The position numbers were made by a program, and so were the translations under genes. Under the pieces are notes generated by a model. It worked only from the letters and a program-made list of their open reading frames with translations. It searched no databases and had not been told where the DNA came from. A stretch of 64,000 nt of DNA from Maribacter sp. (GTDB taxonomy: Bacteria; Bacteroidota; Bacteroidia; Flavobacteriales; Flavobacteriaceae). Location of the stretch: contig DRFI01000023.1 of NCBI GenBank assembly GCA_011050675.1, positions 124,001 to 188,000 on the forward strand. Reading direction: 5' to 3'. Positions 54,664 through 62,894 of the stretch are shown here, in pieces (positions within the stretch are counted from its first letter, which is position 1; every line of letters starts with the position of its first letter).

Positions 54664-54837
54664 GTATAAGAAACGTAGGGCAGGTGATAAGCACTTTAGT
54701 TTCGATTTATTACTTAGCTAAATATAAATATTTTGTTTTTATCTTTTGTTCCATAAACGCTGAATTTTATATTTAGCGGACTTTATAATAAACACTGACC
54801 TTTCGGTTAAATCACACACGCCCTATGTTTTTTATAC
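54664..54837. repeat. 174-bp folded repeat with inner hairpin, after the ATPase-DUF4435 gene
   Basis: GTATAAGAAACGTAGGGC (54664-54681) and GCCCTATGTTTTTTATAC (54820-54837) are 16/18 complementary, the two mismatches being G-T. An inner CGCTGAAT/ATTTAGCG stem (54758-54765, 54771-54778) lies within. The layout (terminal arms plus internal hairpin near a GTTGTGCG end) recalls a recombination site or structured RNA. It lies just outside the gene's 3' end motif. I recall similar GGGCG...CGCCCTATG elements in Flavobacteriia but did not check. Confidence 0.65.
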
Positions 54838-54840
54838 ACT

Positions 54841-56487
54841 GTTGTGCGTAGTTATTTTATATCAAATTTGTCAGTTTAATCAATAATGTTCGATAAAAGG
54901 ATTTAATATTTGGGTCATCAATAATTAATTTTCTTACTGCACTTTCATATGTGTCTGTATTGAGTTCTAACCCTCCAACAATTCCATTAATAACGGGTGT
55001 TTCTCTTATTGGATACCTAGAAATAAGTCCATTTATATTTTGGCTTTGAATAAGGTCATTAAAAATTGTTTCCTCTTTTTCAAATTCCTCATTTAAGTCC
55101 ATATTCAAGACAAACTGTTCTTTGTTTAATATGTTTTGATGTCTTGGAAGATTTGACATTACTGAGTTTCTAACTTTTTTCTCACAAAGTCGTGAGCAAA
55201 GTCTATCTTTATGTAAAGTGATATTCTCTATAATTTTCGAAGTTGAATTTGTATATAATTCATCTTTACTCTTACCTGAGATATCCGCAAATCTTTCCGC
55301 AATTTTTTCTATTATTTCTGTTCTGTAATAAAGAGATTCAACTGAATAAGATTCAAGAGCAACAACTCCTTTATCTATAAGTGTTTGTAGCTGTTCAGCT
55401 GTACGGTCATCAGCGTCTATTAAACCGAAAACACTTATCCAATGTAATTTATCTGTTCCTCTCACACCTTCAACTGCTCTTTCCACATCTTTACAACTAC
55501 CTTTCGGAATAACACTTAATTCTGGGAAAATTAGCTGATAAATTTGTTTGTCTAAGCTGGTTGATTCTCCTTCCACAAATAGTATTTTCCTTTTTGCGCC
55601 TAAAATTGACTGTTTAATTTCATTTGGTATTTCATCTGTTTCGGTGATTAAATCAGCTTCCCAGTCTTTTATGTTTTTGTTGTTCCAAGTACAGTCTCTA
55701 ATTAATAGAACACTAGATTCATTATGGTCTATTGGTAAAAATATATCGTGCGTAGAGATAACAAATACACAATCTTTCCTTTTATTAAATAATGAAGTTA
55801 GTAAAGGGGAAATGATAGACCTATGTAAATGTCTTTCGGGCTCATCTAAAATTATTAATTGATTTGGTTCTGTTGTTAGAATATCTGAACATATTAATAA
55901 AGCATTTCTTTCTCCGTCTGATAATTCTGCTATACTGTATAACTCACTACCATTTTTTGAAGCAAAAAGCTGTTCATCTTTTTCAAGAGATATAACAATA
56001 GGAATATTTGATAAAGCTAATAATTCATTAATCCCTTGAATAGGTGCTTGTTTATTTGATAGTTCTTTTGCTAAGTCAATATTATCTTGGTCGACTTCGT
56101 TAGCGATTTTTCTAGCTCTTATATTTTCCGAATTGATTAAATCAAAAATTGATAAAGATGCTCTCATTGATGAAGAATTGTCTTTCCATCGTGAATCAAT
56201 TAACGAATCCCAGTATTTGATGTTAGAATCGTTTTCTTTCTTTTGAGAAGCTGTAATATTCATTGCATTATCAGTAAACCAAGTTTGCCTATGAGCTAAA
56301 ATTCTCTTTGCGTGATTTTGATTTTGAGTAAATAGATTGTGCATAAGAGTTGATTTTCCAACTCCATTTGCTCCTAAAACGAAAAGTGCATTTCCTTCTG
56401 TAAGGTTAATGTCTAAAACTCCATTATTTGAAGTTTGAAAGCTAAATTTATATTTTGATTCTATCATTTTTTTTAATTACGCACAAC
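54841..56487. mobile_element. Cassette-like unit bounded by 10-bp inverted repeats (ATPase-DUF4435)
   Basis: GTTGTGCGTA (54841-54850) and its perfect reverse complement TACGCACAAC (56478-56487) sit 6 nt and 10 nt outside the single ORF they bracket. The same GTTGTGC core brackets the DUF6090 pseudogene. No transposase or integrase is present. The unit ends next to a large folded repeat at 54664-54837. Confidence 0.55.
54857..56467 (-). CDS. ABC-type ATPase fused to DUF4435 (TOPRIM-like); PARIS/OLD-like defence protein
   Basis: A 536-residue protein. Residues 1-250 form an ABC/OLD-type ATPase head with Walker A GANGVGKST (32-40), signature LSDGE (182-186), Walker B LIILDEPERH (204-213) and the H-loop STHD (238-241). 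Residues about 290-440 form a DUF4435/TOPRIM-like domain with the acidic residues of FVEGE (Glu299) and IDADDR (Asp351, Asp353). This domain order matches fused AriA-AriB (PARIS) and resembles OLD nucleases, both phage-defence ATPases. The ATPase head is shorter than in classical AriA. It stands alone in a cassette-like unit. Confidence 0.75.
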   Translation of the reverse strand: MIESKYKFSFQTSNNGVLDINLTEGNALFVLGANGVGKSTLMHNLFTQNQNHAKRILAHRQTWFTDNAMNITASQKKENDSNIKYWDSLIDSRWKDNSSSMRASLSIFDLINSENIRARKIANEVDQDNIDLAKELSNKQAPIQGINELLALSNIPIVISLEKDEQLFASKNGSELYSIAELSDGERNALLICSDILTTEPNQLIILDEPERHLHRSIISPLLTSLFNKRKDCVFVISTHDIFLPIDHNESSVLLIRDCTWNNKNIKDWEADLITETDEIPNEIKQSILGAKRKILFVEGESTSLDKQIYQLIFPELSVIPKGSCKDVERAVEGVRGTDKLHWISVFGLIDADDRTAEQLQTLIDKGVVALESYSVESLYYRTEIIEKIAERFADISGKSKDELYTNSTSKIIENITLHKDRLCSRLCEKKVRNSVMSNLPRHQNILNKEQFVLNMDLNEEFEKEETIFNDLIQSQNINGLISRYPIRETPVINGIVGGLELNTDTYESAVRKLIIDDPNIKSFYRTLLIKLTNLI

Positions 56488-56611
56488 GTTGAGCTAAGAG
56501 AAGTTTCAATTCCTTTTAGCGGATGATAACGAAGTTCGCTTTTTGTAAAATTGTACGCAAACACTTACAATCAGAGTTGTAAGAAGTTATTAACGAATGA
56601 GTTAATACTAA
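56488..56611. other. Structured intergenic flank upstream of the ATPase unit
   Basis: About 124 bp without an ORF. It contains a CTTACAA/TTGTAAG 7-bp hairpin (56564-56570, 56577-56583) and GCTAA...TTAGC (from 56492). It directly abuts the TACGCACAAC end of the ATPase unit and may be the 3' structured repeat of a lost or neighbouring unit. Confidence 0.4.
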
Positions 56612-57625
56612 TTAGACAGTTTTCTGTACTTTCCAGTCGTTTTTTAAATACGCAAGCGCATCTTCCAAAGCCTTTTTAGAAGGTTTAGGGTTAAAGCCTA
56701 ATTCTTCTCTAGACTTACGAATATCATAGTCTTGTTTTAAACCATAAAACATATCTAAGTAATGTCGTTGCAACAAGGGTTCTTTACCGGTTAGCTTACT
56801 GCTAAACTCCATTAACCCAGCTACACCATACAAAAGCCATTTGGGTACTTTTTTTGGCATTTTTAACATTAATTCTGGGTATAGATCTGCTGCGATTTTT
56901 ACACTCTCTTGTAAGGTAGTATGTGTTTCGTTCGCTAAAATATAGCGCTCGCCATCCCTGCCTTTTGTCATGGCATTGAACATGCCTAAAGCAACATCTT
57001 TTACATCGACCCAATTTAAGGTAACACTAGTATCTACAGGTATTTCCCCATTTAATACTTGTAGTACCAAATTGTTAGAATAACTGAGTTTAAACGCTAT
57101 AGCACCAACCATTGCAGATGGTAAAACCAGTACCGTTCTAATACCATATTTTTTACCTAATGCTATGGCTAGTTTATCTGAATCATTCTTAGAATTGAAA
57201 TACCAGTTTCTTCGATCTTTATTATAGCCATTAGCTACATTGGCGGGTAGCTTGGTGTAATCTAAACTAGCTACAGAACTAACGTATACCATATTTTGTA
57301 CGCCACATTCTTTAGCGACATCAAAAACGTTTTGGGTTCCTTGTAGGTTGTTATCATAAATTTCAGTTTTAGGGTCTTTCGCCCACATACTAAAATTTGC
57401 CGCTACTGCGTATACATTGGTGACCCCTTTAAATGCCTTTTTTAAGGAGGCTTTATCAGTTATATCTGCCTGTACAATCTCACAGTCCAACCCTTTAAAA
57501 GGTGCTGTATTATTTAGGTTTCTAACGGTTGTTCTAACCTTTTGATTATTGGCAAGTAATAATCGTATTAAGTTGTTTCCTAAATGTCCCGTACCACCTG
57601 TTACTAATGAAATCTCGTTGCTCAT
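56612..57625 (-). CDS. NAD(P)-dependent SDR family protein (extended, 3-beta-HSD/DFR-like)
   Basis: A 337-residue extended short-chain dehydrogenase. The nucleotide-binding motif VTGGTGHLGNNLIRLLL (G-x-x-G-x-x-G) starts at about residue 8. VYVSSVASLD precedes the active-site region, and the Y-x-x-x-K pair appears in WYFNSKNDSDKLA (shifted variant). PSAMVGA and NWVDVKDVALGMFNA follow, resembling dihydroflavonol/3-beta-HSD-type enzymes. It probably acts on a small ketone, alcohol or sugar. It lies 63 nt downstream of the Crp/Fnr gene, which may control it. Confidence 0.9.
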   Translation of the reverse strand: MSNEISLVTGGTGHLGNNLIRLLLANNQKVRTTVRNLNNTAPFKGLDCEIVQADITDKASLKKAFKGVTNVYAVAANFSMWAKDPKTEIYDNNLQGTQNVFDVAKECGVQNMVYVSSVASLDYTKLPANVANGYNKDRRNWYFNSKNDSDKLAIALGKKYGIRTVLVLPSAMVGAIAFKLSYSNNLVLQVLNGEIPVDTSVTLNWVDVKDVALGMFNAMTKGRDGERYILANETHTTLQESVKIAADLYPELMLKMPKKVPKWLLYGVAGLMEFSSKLTGKEPLLQRHYLDMFYGLKQDYDIRKSREELGFNPKPSKKALEDALAYLKNDWKVQKTV

Positions 57626-57688
57626 ACTATTTTTGAATTTTGCTTACGCAAATTTCCGTGACTTTTAATTGGTAAGAAATAACATTTG

Positions 57689-58258
57689 TTAGAAAGCGAT
57701 TTGTTTTCTAATACGACTTAGCGATTGCGGTTCCATACCTAAAAATGAAGCGATATTATCTATAGATACATTTAAAGCCAATGTTGGGTACTGATGTACA
57801 AATTTTAGATACCGCTCTTTTGCAGTTAAAATCTGAAAGTCTTTAACACGTTCTAGTTTACAATTTAAGTGCTCATTGGTGACTTCTTTCACAAATATTG
57901 CCCAGAAATTGGTTTCCTTTTGTAATAGATCAAAGTCCGGCTTTGCTATTTTAACAAGACTGGCAGCGGTAACAGTTTCGTAATAATCCATTGACGGAGT
58001 GCCCGTCATAAAACTCTCTAGTGATGTGAAGAAATCTTGCTCCGCCACGAGATGCTGAACTACTATTTTTCCGTCAATATTCTGATATCCCTTAACAATA
58101 CCGGTATCTAAGAAATAAATATACCGTTCTACTTTTCCTGCCTCTAAGAGAATGGTTTGCGCAGGAACTTCTTCCGACACGAAATACTTCTTGAGTAGAT
58201 CAATATCATTTTGCGATATGGTAGCTCTTGACTGTATGTAGTTGATTAGATTTTCCAT
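57689..58258 (-). CDS. Crp/Fnr family transcriptional regulator
   Basis: A 189-residue regulator: cNMP-binding jelly roll (about 20-110, with ILLEAGKVERYIYFLDTGIVKGY) followed by a dimer helix and a C-terminal HTH at about 150-185 (SIDNIASFLGMEPQSLSRIRKQ). No cysteine cluster, so not a classical Fnr oxygen sensor. The family in Bacteroidetes often controls nearby enzymes. Immediately upstream of the SDR gene, in the same direction. Confidence 0.9.
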   Translation of the reverse strand: MENLINYIQSRATISQNDIDLLKKYFVSEEVPAQTILLEAGKVERYIYFLDTGIVKGYQNIDGKIVVQHLVAEQDFFTSLESFMTGTPSMDYYETVTAASLVKIAKPDFDLLQKETNFWAIFVKEVTNEHLNCKLERVKDFQILTAKERYLKFVHQYPTLALNVSIDNIASFLGMEPQSLSRIRKQIAF

Positions 58259-58300
58259 TGATGAATTGTTAATAGAGAGAATGATTATCCAAAGTACAAG

Positions 58301-59125
58301 TTAATACTTTACCGTACAGTTAAAACCAACACCAATAGTACCTGCTTTTTCCCATTCTGCCTGGCTAGTAGGTCTAATGATCATAGCATGACCGAACAAT
58401 GACGCTGAAAAATTAATATCATCATCCTCATTTGGAGTTTCAATTAATTCGATAGTGATGTAAATATCGTCTTCAACAAGTATTCTGTATGGCTCTAAGT
58501 TTAAAGAGAAATCACCTTTTTCTACATCAATAGGAAAAATAATATTTTCATTCACTATTTTCTTATCCGGCAGTCCGTTTTTAATACTGTAAATATTCAA
58601 TCGATACTTTAAGCTTGTATTGGTGTTTTTTATAATGTGCGTATTAAAGCTCTTTAGAAATGTTGGCTTATGCTTGATATTAATTTTTGTTCCTAACTCG
58701 TTACCCAATTCAATTACACTAAACCCAAGGTTAAGAGATTTTGATTTGGTTTTATTACCTAGTACCTTTTCTTTTAATTCTCTGGCGGTAATGGTTACTT
58801 CGGCTAGTTCTGTAACATCCGCAGTTAACGCAAGTACAGTATTTGCTTCTAATGTTTTGATAAAATCGGTTGCTACCAATGAGATTGTTTTATAACCTAT
58901 GGATGATACTCTAATGGTATCGTTCATAAAATCGTCTTGTACCTCAAATTCGAATTTACCTGCTTCATTTGATACGGTACCTAGACTCTGTTTTAGGATT
59001 CCAATATTTACATAGGGGATGGTTTCATTGGTTTCACTGTCCACAATAGAACCTGAAACTACTTTTTGCGAGAACAAAGAGCATGTAAAAAGTACTATGA
59101 TACTAGAAAAAATAGATTTTATCAT
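58301..59125 (-). CDS. Exported protein with CarboxypepD_reg domain
   Basis: A 274-residue exported protein (ATG 59125; another at 59149 lies before a worse signal peptide). Signal peptide IFSSIIVLFTCSLFSQ, then a carboxypeptidase-regulatory-like beta-sandwich (about 20-105: VVSGSIVDSETNETIPYVNIGI, GTVSNEAGKFEFEV, ISSIGYKTISL) as found at the front of TonB receptors, here without a barrel. The remaining C-terminal region is beta-rich and unrecognised. Presumably periplasmic or surface. Confidence 0.75.
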   Translation of the reverse strand: MIKSIFSSIIVLFTCSLFSQKVVSGSIVDSETNETIPYVNIGILKQSLGTVSNEAGKFEFEVQDDFMNDTIRVSSIGYKTISLVATDFIKTLEANTVLALTADVTELAEVTITARELKEKVLGNKTKSKSLNLGFSVIELGNELGTKINIKHKPTFLKSFNTHIIKNTNTSLKYRLNIYSIKNGLPDKKIVNENIIFPIDVEKGDFSLNLEPYRILVEDDIYITIELIETPNEDDDINFSASLFGHAMIIRPTSQAEWEKAGTIGVGFNCTVKY

Positions 59126-59258
59126 TTTAATTTTTATTGTATTAAACAAAGAGCTAAAGGAAGATTAATTACTTCGTTTAGCTCTCGTTTATAAGAAATT
59201 TTAAGGAGTAGTTTAGTAGGGGAGCATATGCTCCGTTATTGATTGTAGCAGTAACTGA

Positions 59259-59690
59259 CTATTTCATTGCCTTTTGATAATCGAGAATGAATTTCTTCAT
59301 CATATTTTTAAGTTCGGCTTTGTCATTCTTACTCATTTTAATCACATTAAGCCAGGCTGAACCAACGGTGGAATTTGTAGTTGAAAAACGCTTCTTTACC
59401 AGATAACTCTTTTCATTTGGAAAAAATGTCAATCCTTTTTTTCCAACTTTTATATTCTCCGCATCAATTTTAGTAACGTCAAATGTTAATTCGATCACAT
59501 GTTGTGGTCCGTTATAGAAATAAATATTTCCTTGAGTAGCATTTATTTTAGCGTAGTAGTTTCTATTGCCTTCACTATGTTCTTCTATAAAACCATTAAT
59601 AGTCTCTACTTGCTCTTGTAATTCTTGAGCGATACTTGTTTGAGCACATGCTATGATGAAAAGGAAAGTAATGGTTAGTTTTTTAAACAT
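59259..59690 (-). CDS. Exported hypothetical protein
   Basis: A 143-residue protein with a signal peptide (LTITFLFIIACAQTSIAQ) and a small mature domain with predicted strands (KINATQGNIYFYNGPQHVIELTFDV; FSTTNSTVGSAWLNVIKM). No family recognised. It ends 134 nt before the CarboxypepD_reg gene, in the same direction. Confidence 0.6.
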   Translation of the reverse strand: MFKKLTITFLFIIACAQTSIAQELQEQVETINGFIEEHSEGNRNYYAKINATQGNIYFYNGPQHVIELTFDVTKIDAENIKVGKKGLTFFPNEKSYLVKKRFSTTNSTVGSAWLNVIKMSKNDKAELKNMMKKFILDYQKAMK

Positions 59691-59825
59691 AATAAGTATT
59701 ATAAATTGGTTCGTATTAAACTAAATAACAATGATTTGTCTTTAGTGTCTAATAACGAATTTCGTTATTAAAAAAAATGTACCCAAGTATTTTCTTACAT
59801 CATTTATAAGAACCTATTAATTTAA

Positions 59826-60638
59826 TTAAAGCCCAAAATGATTAATTGGACCGTTGCCATGACCTAAAATTTTATGCTGACCTGAAGCTATTGCTTGGTT
59901 AACATAGTTACAGCCTTTTTTAATAGCACTGTCCATAGATTCGCCCAAACTTAAAAAAGCGGCAATGCTTGAAGATAGGCTACAACCCGTACCATGAGTA
60001 TTATTAGTATCTATTCTTGGGTTGGTAATAACACTTACTTCTCCCGTTTCAAAAACATAAAAAACATCGGTCATAGTGTTCGTGGTATCATTGGCATGTC
60101 CGCCTTTTAGTAGCACAGAAGTTTGAAACTGTTGGCCAATTTTCTTTGCCATAACGTTCATGTTATCACTTGTAATTTTCTGACCGATCAACAATTCTGC
60201 TTCAGGGATATTCGGGGTTATTAAACCAACCTTTGGCAGAAAGTTCTTTAAACATTCAATGGCATCATCGGTTATTAATTTATGACCAGATGTGGTTACC
60301 ATAACAGGGTCTAGAACTATATTTTTTAGTCCGTATTCACTTAGCTTTTCTTGTACCACTTTTATGACTTCACAAGAATGCAGCATACCAATTTTAACCG
60401 CTCCAAACTTAATATCGCTTAGTACGGCATCTAATTGCTTTTCTATATGTGAAATGGGGATTGCATGAATATCGGTAACGCCTTTTGTATTCTGTGCCGT
60501 AGTTGCCGTAATTACTGTAGCAGCATAGGCACCACAGGCACTAATACTTTTAATATCTGCTTGTACACCAGCACAACCACCAGAATCGCTACCGGCAATG
60601 GACAATACACTATTGTAAGGTGTTTTTATATCTTCCAT
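59826..60638 (-). CDS. thiD: Hydroxymethylpyrimidine/phosphomethylpyrimidine kinase
   Basis: A 270-residue ribokinase-family kinase that phosphorylates HMP to HMP-P and HMP-PP for thiamine synthesis. Motifs: SIAGSDSGGCAGVQADIKSISACGAYAATVITA near the N-terminus, VLDPVMVTTSGH, ITPNIPEAELL and the C-terminal anion hole TNNTHGTGCSLSSSIAAFL with catalytic Asp/Gly-Cys region. Last gene of a four-gene thiamine salvage operon, overlapping tenA by 13 nt. Confidence 0.95.
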   Translation of the reverse strand: MEDIKTPYNSVLSIAGSDSGGCAGVQADIKSISACGAYAATVITATTAQNTKGVTDIHAIPISHIEKQLDAVLSDIKFGAVKIGMLHSCEVIKVVQEKLSEYGLKNIVLDPVMVTTSGHKLITDDAIECLKNFLPKVGLITPNIPEAELLIGQKITSDNMNVMAKKIGQQFQTSVLLKGGHANDTTNTMTDVFYVFETGEVSVITNPRIDTNNTHGTGCSLSSSIAAFLSLGESMDSAIKKGCNYVNQAIASGQHKILGHGNGPINHFGL

Positions 60639-61279
60639 GCTTCTTTATTATAGGCACTGTCCCAGAACATCCATTCTAATTTCGACGCCTTTACGAACGC
60701 TTCTTCCATTTTTTGCAATACATCATCAGACGCATTTGCAGCATATGTATTGGTGATCGCAATAGCTTGATTAACCGAAGCTGCAAACTCCTCGCCACCA
60801 TAAGTTTCTATCCAACTTTGATAGGTATTATCTTCCTTATTGGTCTGGTTTGCCTGTATGTAATCTCCAATCTCTTTGTAAATGGTAAAGCAAGGTAGTA
60901 CAGCTGCCAATGCCTCTTCTAACGAATGATTAGCAACGATACGGCTCAAGTAACTTGTATAGAGTTCGCAAGTAGGTGAGGGCTCGTGCGCTAACTGATT
61001 ATCTTTTAGAAAAATTTGATGCAGTGCATTCTCTACATTTATAATCCCTGTAGCCGAATCTAGAAAAAACTGCGTGTCATCTACATGCTCGCATTTAATA
61101 CCGACAGTTGCCAATACCTTTTTATATTCTGCCAGATACATTGCATCTTGATTGATATAAAACTGAAAAACATCGGAAGGGAGCGTACCGCTCATCAATT
61201 CCATAATAAAGGGTTGTTCTTTTATGGCTTCCAGAATATAATCCGTTTTTTTTCGTGTTAGTTGGTACCAGTCTTGCAT
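60626..61279 (-). CDS. tenA: TenA-type thiaminase II / aminopyrimidine aminohydrolase
   Basis: A 217-residue helical TenA-family protein. The catalytic Cys is in AAVLPCFTIYKEIGDYI (about 128-144); FYINQDAMYLAEYKKVLATVG and the C-terminal ASKLEWMFWDSAY match the family. It hydrolyses aminopyrimidine breakdown products of thiamine to HMP (salvage). It lies between thiE and thiD, overlapping both (22 and 13 nt). Confidence 0.93.
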   Translation of the reverse strand: MQDWYQLTRKKTDYILEAIKEQPFIMELMSGTLPSDVFQFYINQDAMYLAEYKKVLATVGIKCEHVDDTQFFLDSATGIINVENALHQIFLKDNQLAHEPSPTCELYTSYLSRIVANHSLEEALAAVLPCFTIYKEIGDYIQANQTNKEDNTYQSWIETYGGEEFAASVNQAIAITNTYAANASDDVLQKMEEAFVKASKLEWMFWDSAYNKEAWKI

Positions 61280-61899
61280 AGTATATTTTTAAGTTCTCTT
61301 GTTGCTTCTTCAGGATTATCTGTCTTAGAAATTGCCGATACTATGGCGATTCCGTCCGCTCCATTATCCATTAAATCTCGTGTGTTATTTTTGTCTATTC
61401 CGCCAATACAAACAATTGGTTTTGCATACAATTCTCGTATTTTTTTCAATCCCGAAATACCTATTGGTTTTGCTAAATCGGTGGTCTTCGTATTTGTAGA
61501 AAAAATAGGGGAGATGCCAATATAATCTGCCTGCTGTGCATCGTTTGCAACAGCTTGTTCTGTAGTACTAACCGAAAGTCCGATAATCTTATCATCACCC
61601 AATAATGTTCTGGCAATCGCATAAGGCATATCTGTCTGTCCAATATGAACTCCGTCTGCATCTATAGCCAAAGCAATATCCAATCGGTCATTAATTAGCA
61701 ATGGTACGTTGTATTTCTCACAGATTTCTTTACAGCGCACTGCACGCTGGTAAAAAGTCTGTGTATCGCAAGTTTTCTCCCGTAACTGAATAATGGTTGC
61801 TCCGCCTTTTAAGCTGGCTTCCAGAATACTAAAAAAGCTATTATCATCTTTTATGCTGTCATCGGTAACATACATTAAAGCGTAGTCTACTTTAGGCAT
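61258..61899 (-). CDS. thiE: Thiamine-phosphate synthase
   Basis: A 213-residue TIM-barrel enzyme joining HMP-PP and HET-P. Motifs: GGATIIQLREKTCDTQTFYQRA, LLINDRLDIALAIDADGVHIGQTDMP, IGLSVSTTEQAV, YIGISPIFSTNTKTTDLAKPIG and CIGGIDKNNTRDLMDNGADGIAIVSAI. It overlaps thiM by 8 nt and tenA by 22 nt. Certain. Confidence 0.95.
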   Translation of the reverse strand: MPKVDYALMYVTDDSIKDDNSFFSILEASLKGGATIIQLREKTCDTQTFYQRAVRCKEICEKYNVPLLINDRLDIALAIDADGVHIGQTDMPYAIARTLLGDDKIIGLSVSTTEQAVANDAQQADYIGISPIFSTNTKTTDLAKPIGISGLKKIRELYAKPIVCIGGIDKNNTRDLMDNGADGIAIVSAISKTDNPEEATRELKNILCKTGTN

Positions 61900-62683
61900 T
61901 TGTTTTTACTTTAGCTTCTAAAACCTCTGGAGTAATTGCATATAAACTATCAATAAAGTTCATTTGAAAACTACCAGGACCCGTAGACTTTTCATTTGCT
62001 AAATCTCCTGCTACGCCCATTATAGCCATAGCAGTTGTTGCTGCCAAATGAGTATTTTCTTCAACAGCCATACATGCGCCAACCATAGCGGTTGCCGTAC
62101 AGCCCATACCTGTGATTTTTGCCATCATAGGGTTGCCATTTTCTATTTTACTAACGGTATCTCCTGTTATGATGTAATCGGTTTCACCACTAATAACTAC
62201 CGTGTTATTGAATTTCTTAGCCAAAAGTGTAGCGCCTTCAATAGCATCTTGAGTGTCCATTGTACTATCTACTCCTTTGGTTGAATTGGTCAATTTAGCC
62301 AATGCCATAATCTCAGAAGCATTACCACGAATTACATTGGGCGTGGCAGCTTTCATAATCATTTGGGCAACTTCTATTCTATAAGCAGATGCACCAACAC
62401 CAACTGGGTCAAATACAAATGGTGTATTGGTTTTCTTTGCTTTCTCGGCTGCCATGAGCATACTTTCTACCCATTTTTCGCTTAACGTCCCCATATTAAT
62501 GACAAGGGAAGAAGAGATGGTTACAATATCTTCAACTTCTTCGATAGCATGTGCCATTACTGGCGATGCCCCAACAGCTAACAATGCATTTGCAGTGTTG
62601 TTCATTACCACGTAATTGGTAATATTATGTACTAACGGACTCTTTGTTCTTATTTGTTGTAAGACGGAGGCGAAACTGCTCAT
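61892..62683 (-). CDS. thiM: Hydroxyethylthiazole kinase
   Basis: A 263-residue kinase phosphorylating thiazole alcohol (HET) for salvage. Motifs: SPLVHNITNYVVMNNTANALLAVGASPVMAHA near the N-terminus, PFVFDPVGVGASAYR, NVIRGNASEIMALA and the catalytic GMGCTATAMVGACMAV with anion hole. First gene of the thiM-thiE-tenA-thiD operon. The leader (62684-62780) has no CTGAGA motif, so a TPP riboswitch is not seen. Confidence 0.95.
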   Translation of the reverse strand: MSSFASVLQQIRTKSPLVHNITNYVVMNNTANALLAVGASPVMAHAIEEVEDIVTISSSLVINMGTLSEKWVESMLMAAEKAKKTNTPFVFDPVGVGASAYRIEVAQMIMKAATPNVIRGNASEIMALAKLTNSTKGVDSTMDTQDAIEGATLLAKKFNNTVVISGETDYIITGDTVSKIENGNPMMAKITGMGCTATAMVGACMAVEENTHLAATTAMAIMGVAGDLANEKSTGPGSFQMNFIDSLYAITPEVLEAKVKTNA

Positions 62684-62894
62684 TTATATTTTTGATTATA
62701 TGATGGATAATTCATTTTAAACTGAATCAACTAAGTTCGATAATTTCAAAAAAATAGAAAACAATATCGTGTTACCATTGTGATAAGTTATTAACGGTAT
62801 GTAATAAATTCAAGTAAAATAAAGCCATTGATATTCCGTTAGTTTATTTAAGAATGGGTCACATAATTTCGGACTACTTAGAATAGCTTTTAGT
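62684..62894. other. Divergent spacer between thiM and a lipoprotein gene, no gene seen
   Basis: 211 bp, AT-rich. No small ORF of interest and no TPP riboswitch. TAGCTTTT (62884-62891), one mismatch from TAnnTTTG, precedes the plus-strand ATG at 62895 by only 3 nt, too close to be its -7 box unless the mRNA is leaderless. Confidence 0.4.

Noticed and set aside
62684-62894. TPP riboswitch upstream of thiM
   Set aside because: No CTGAGA-type motif or matching stem pattern on the minus strand.
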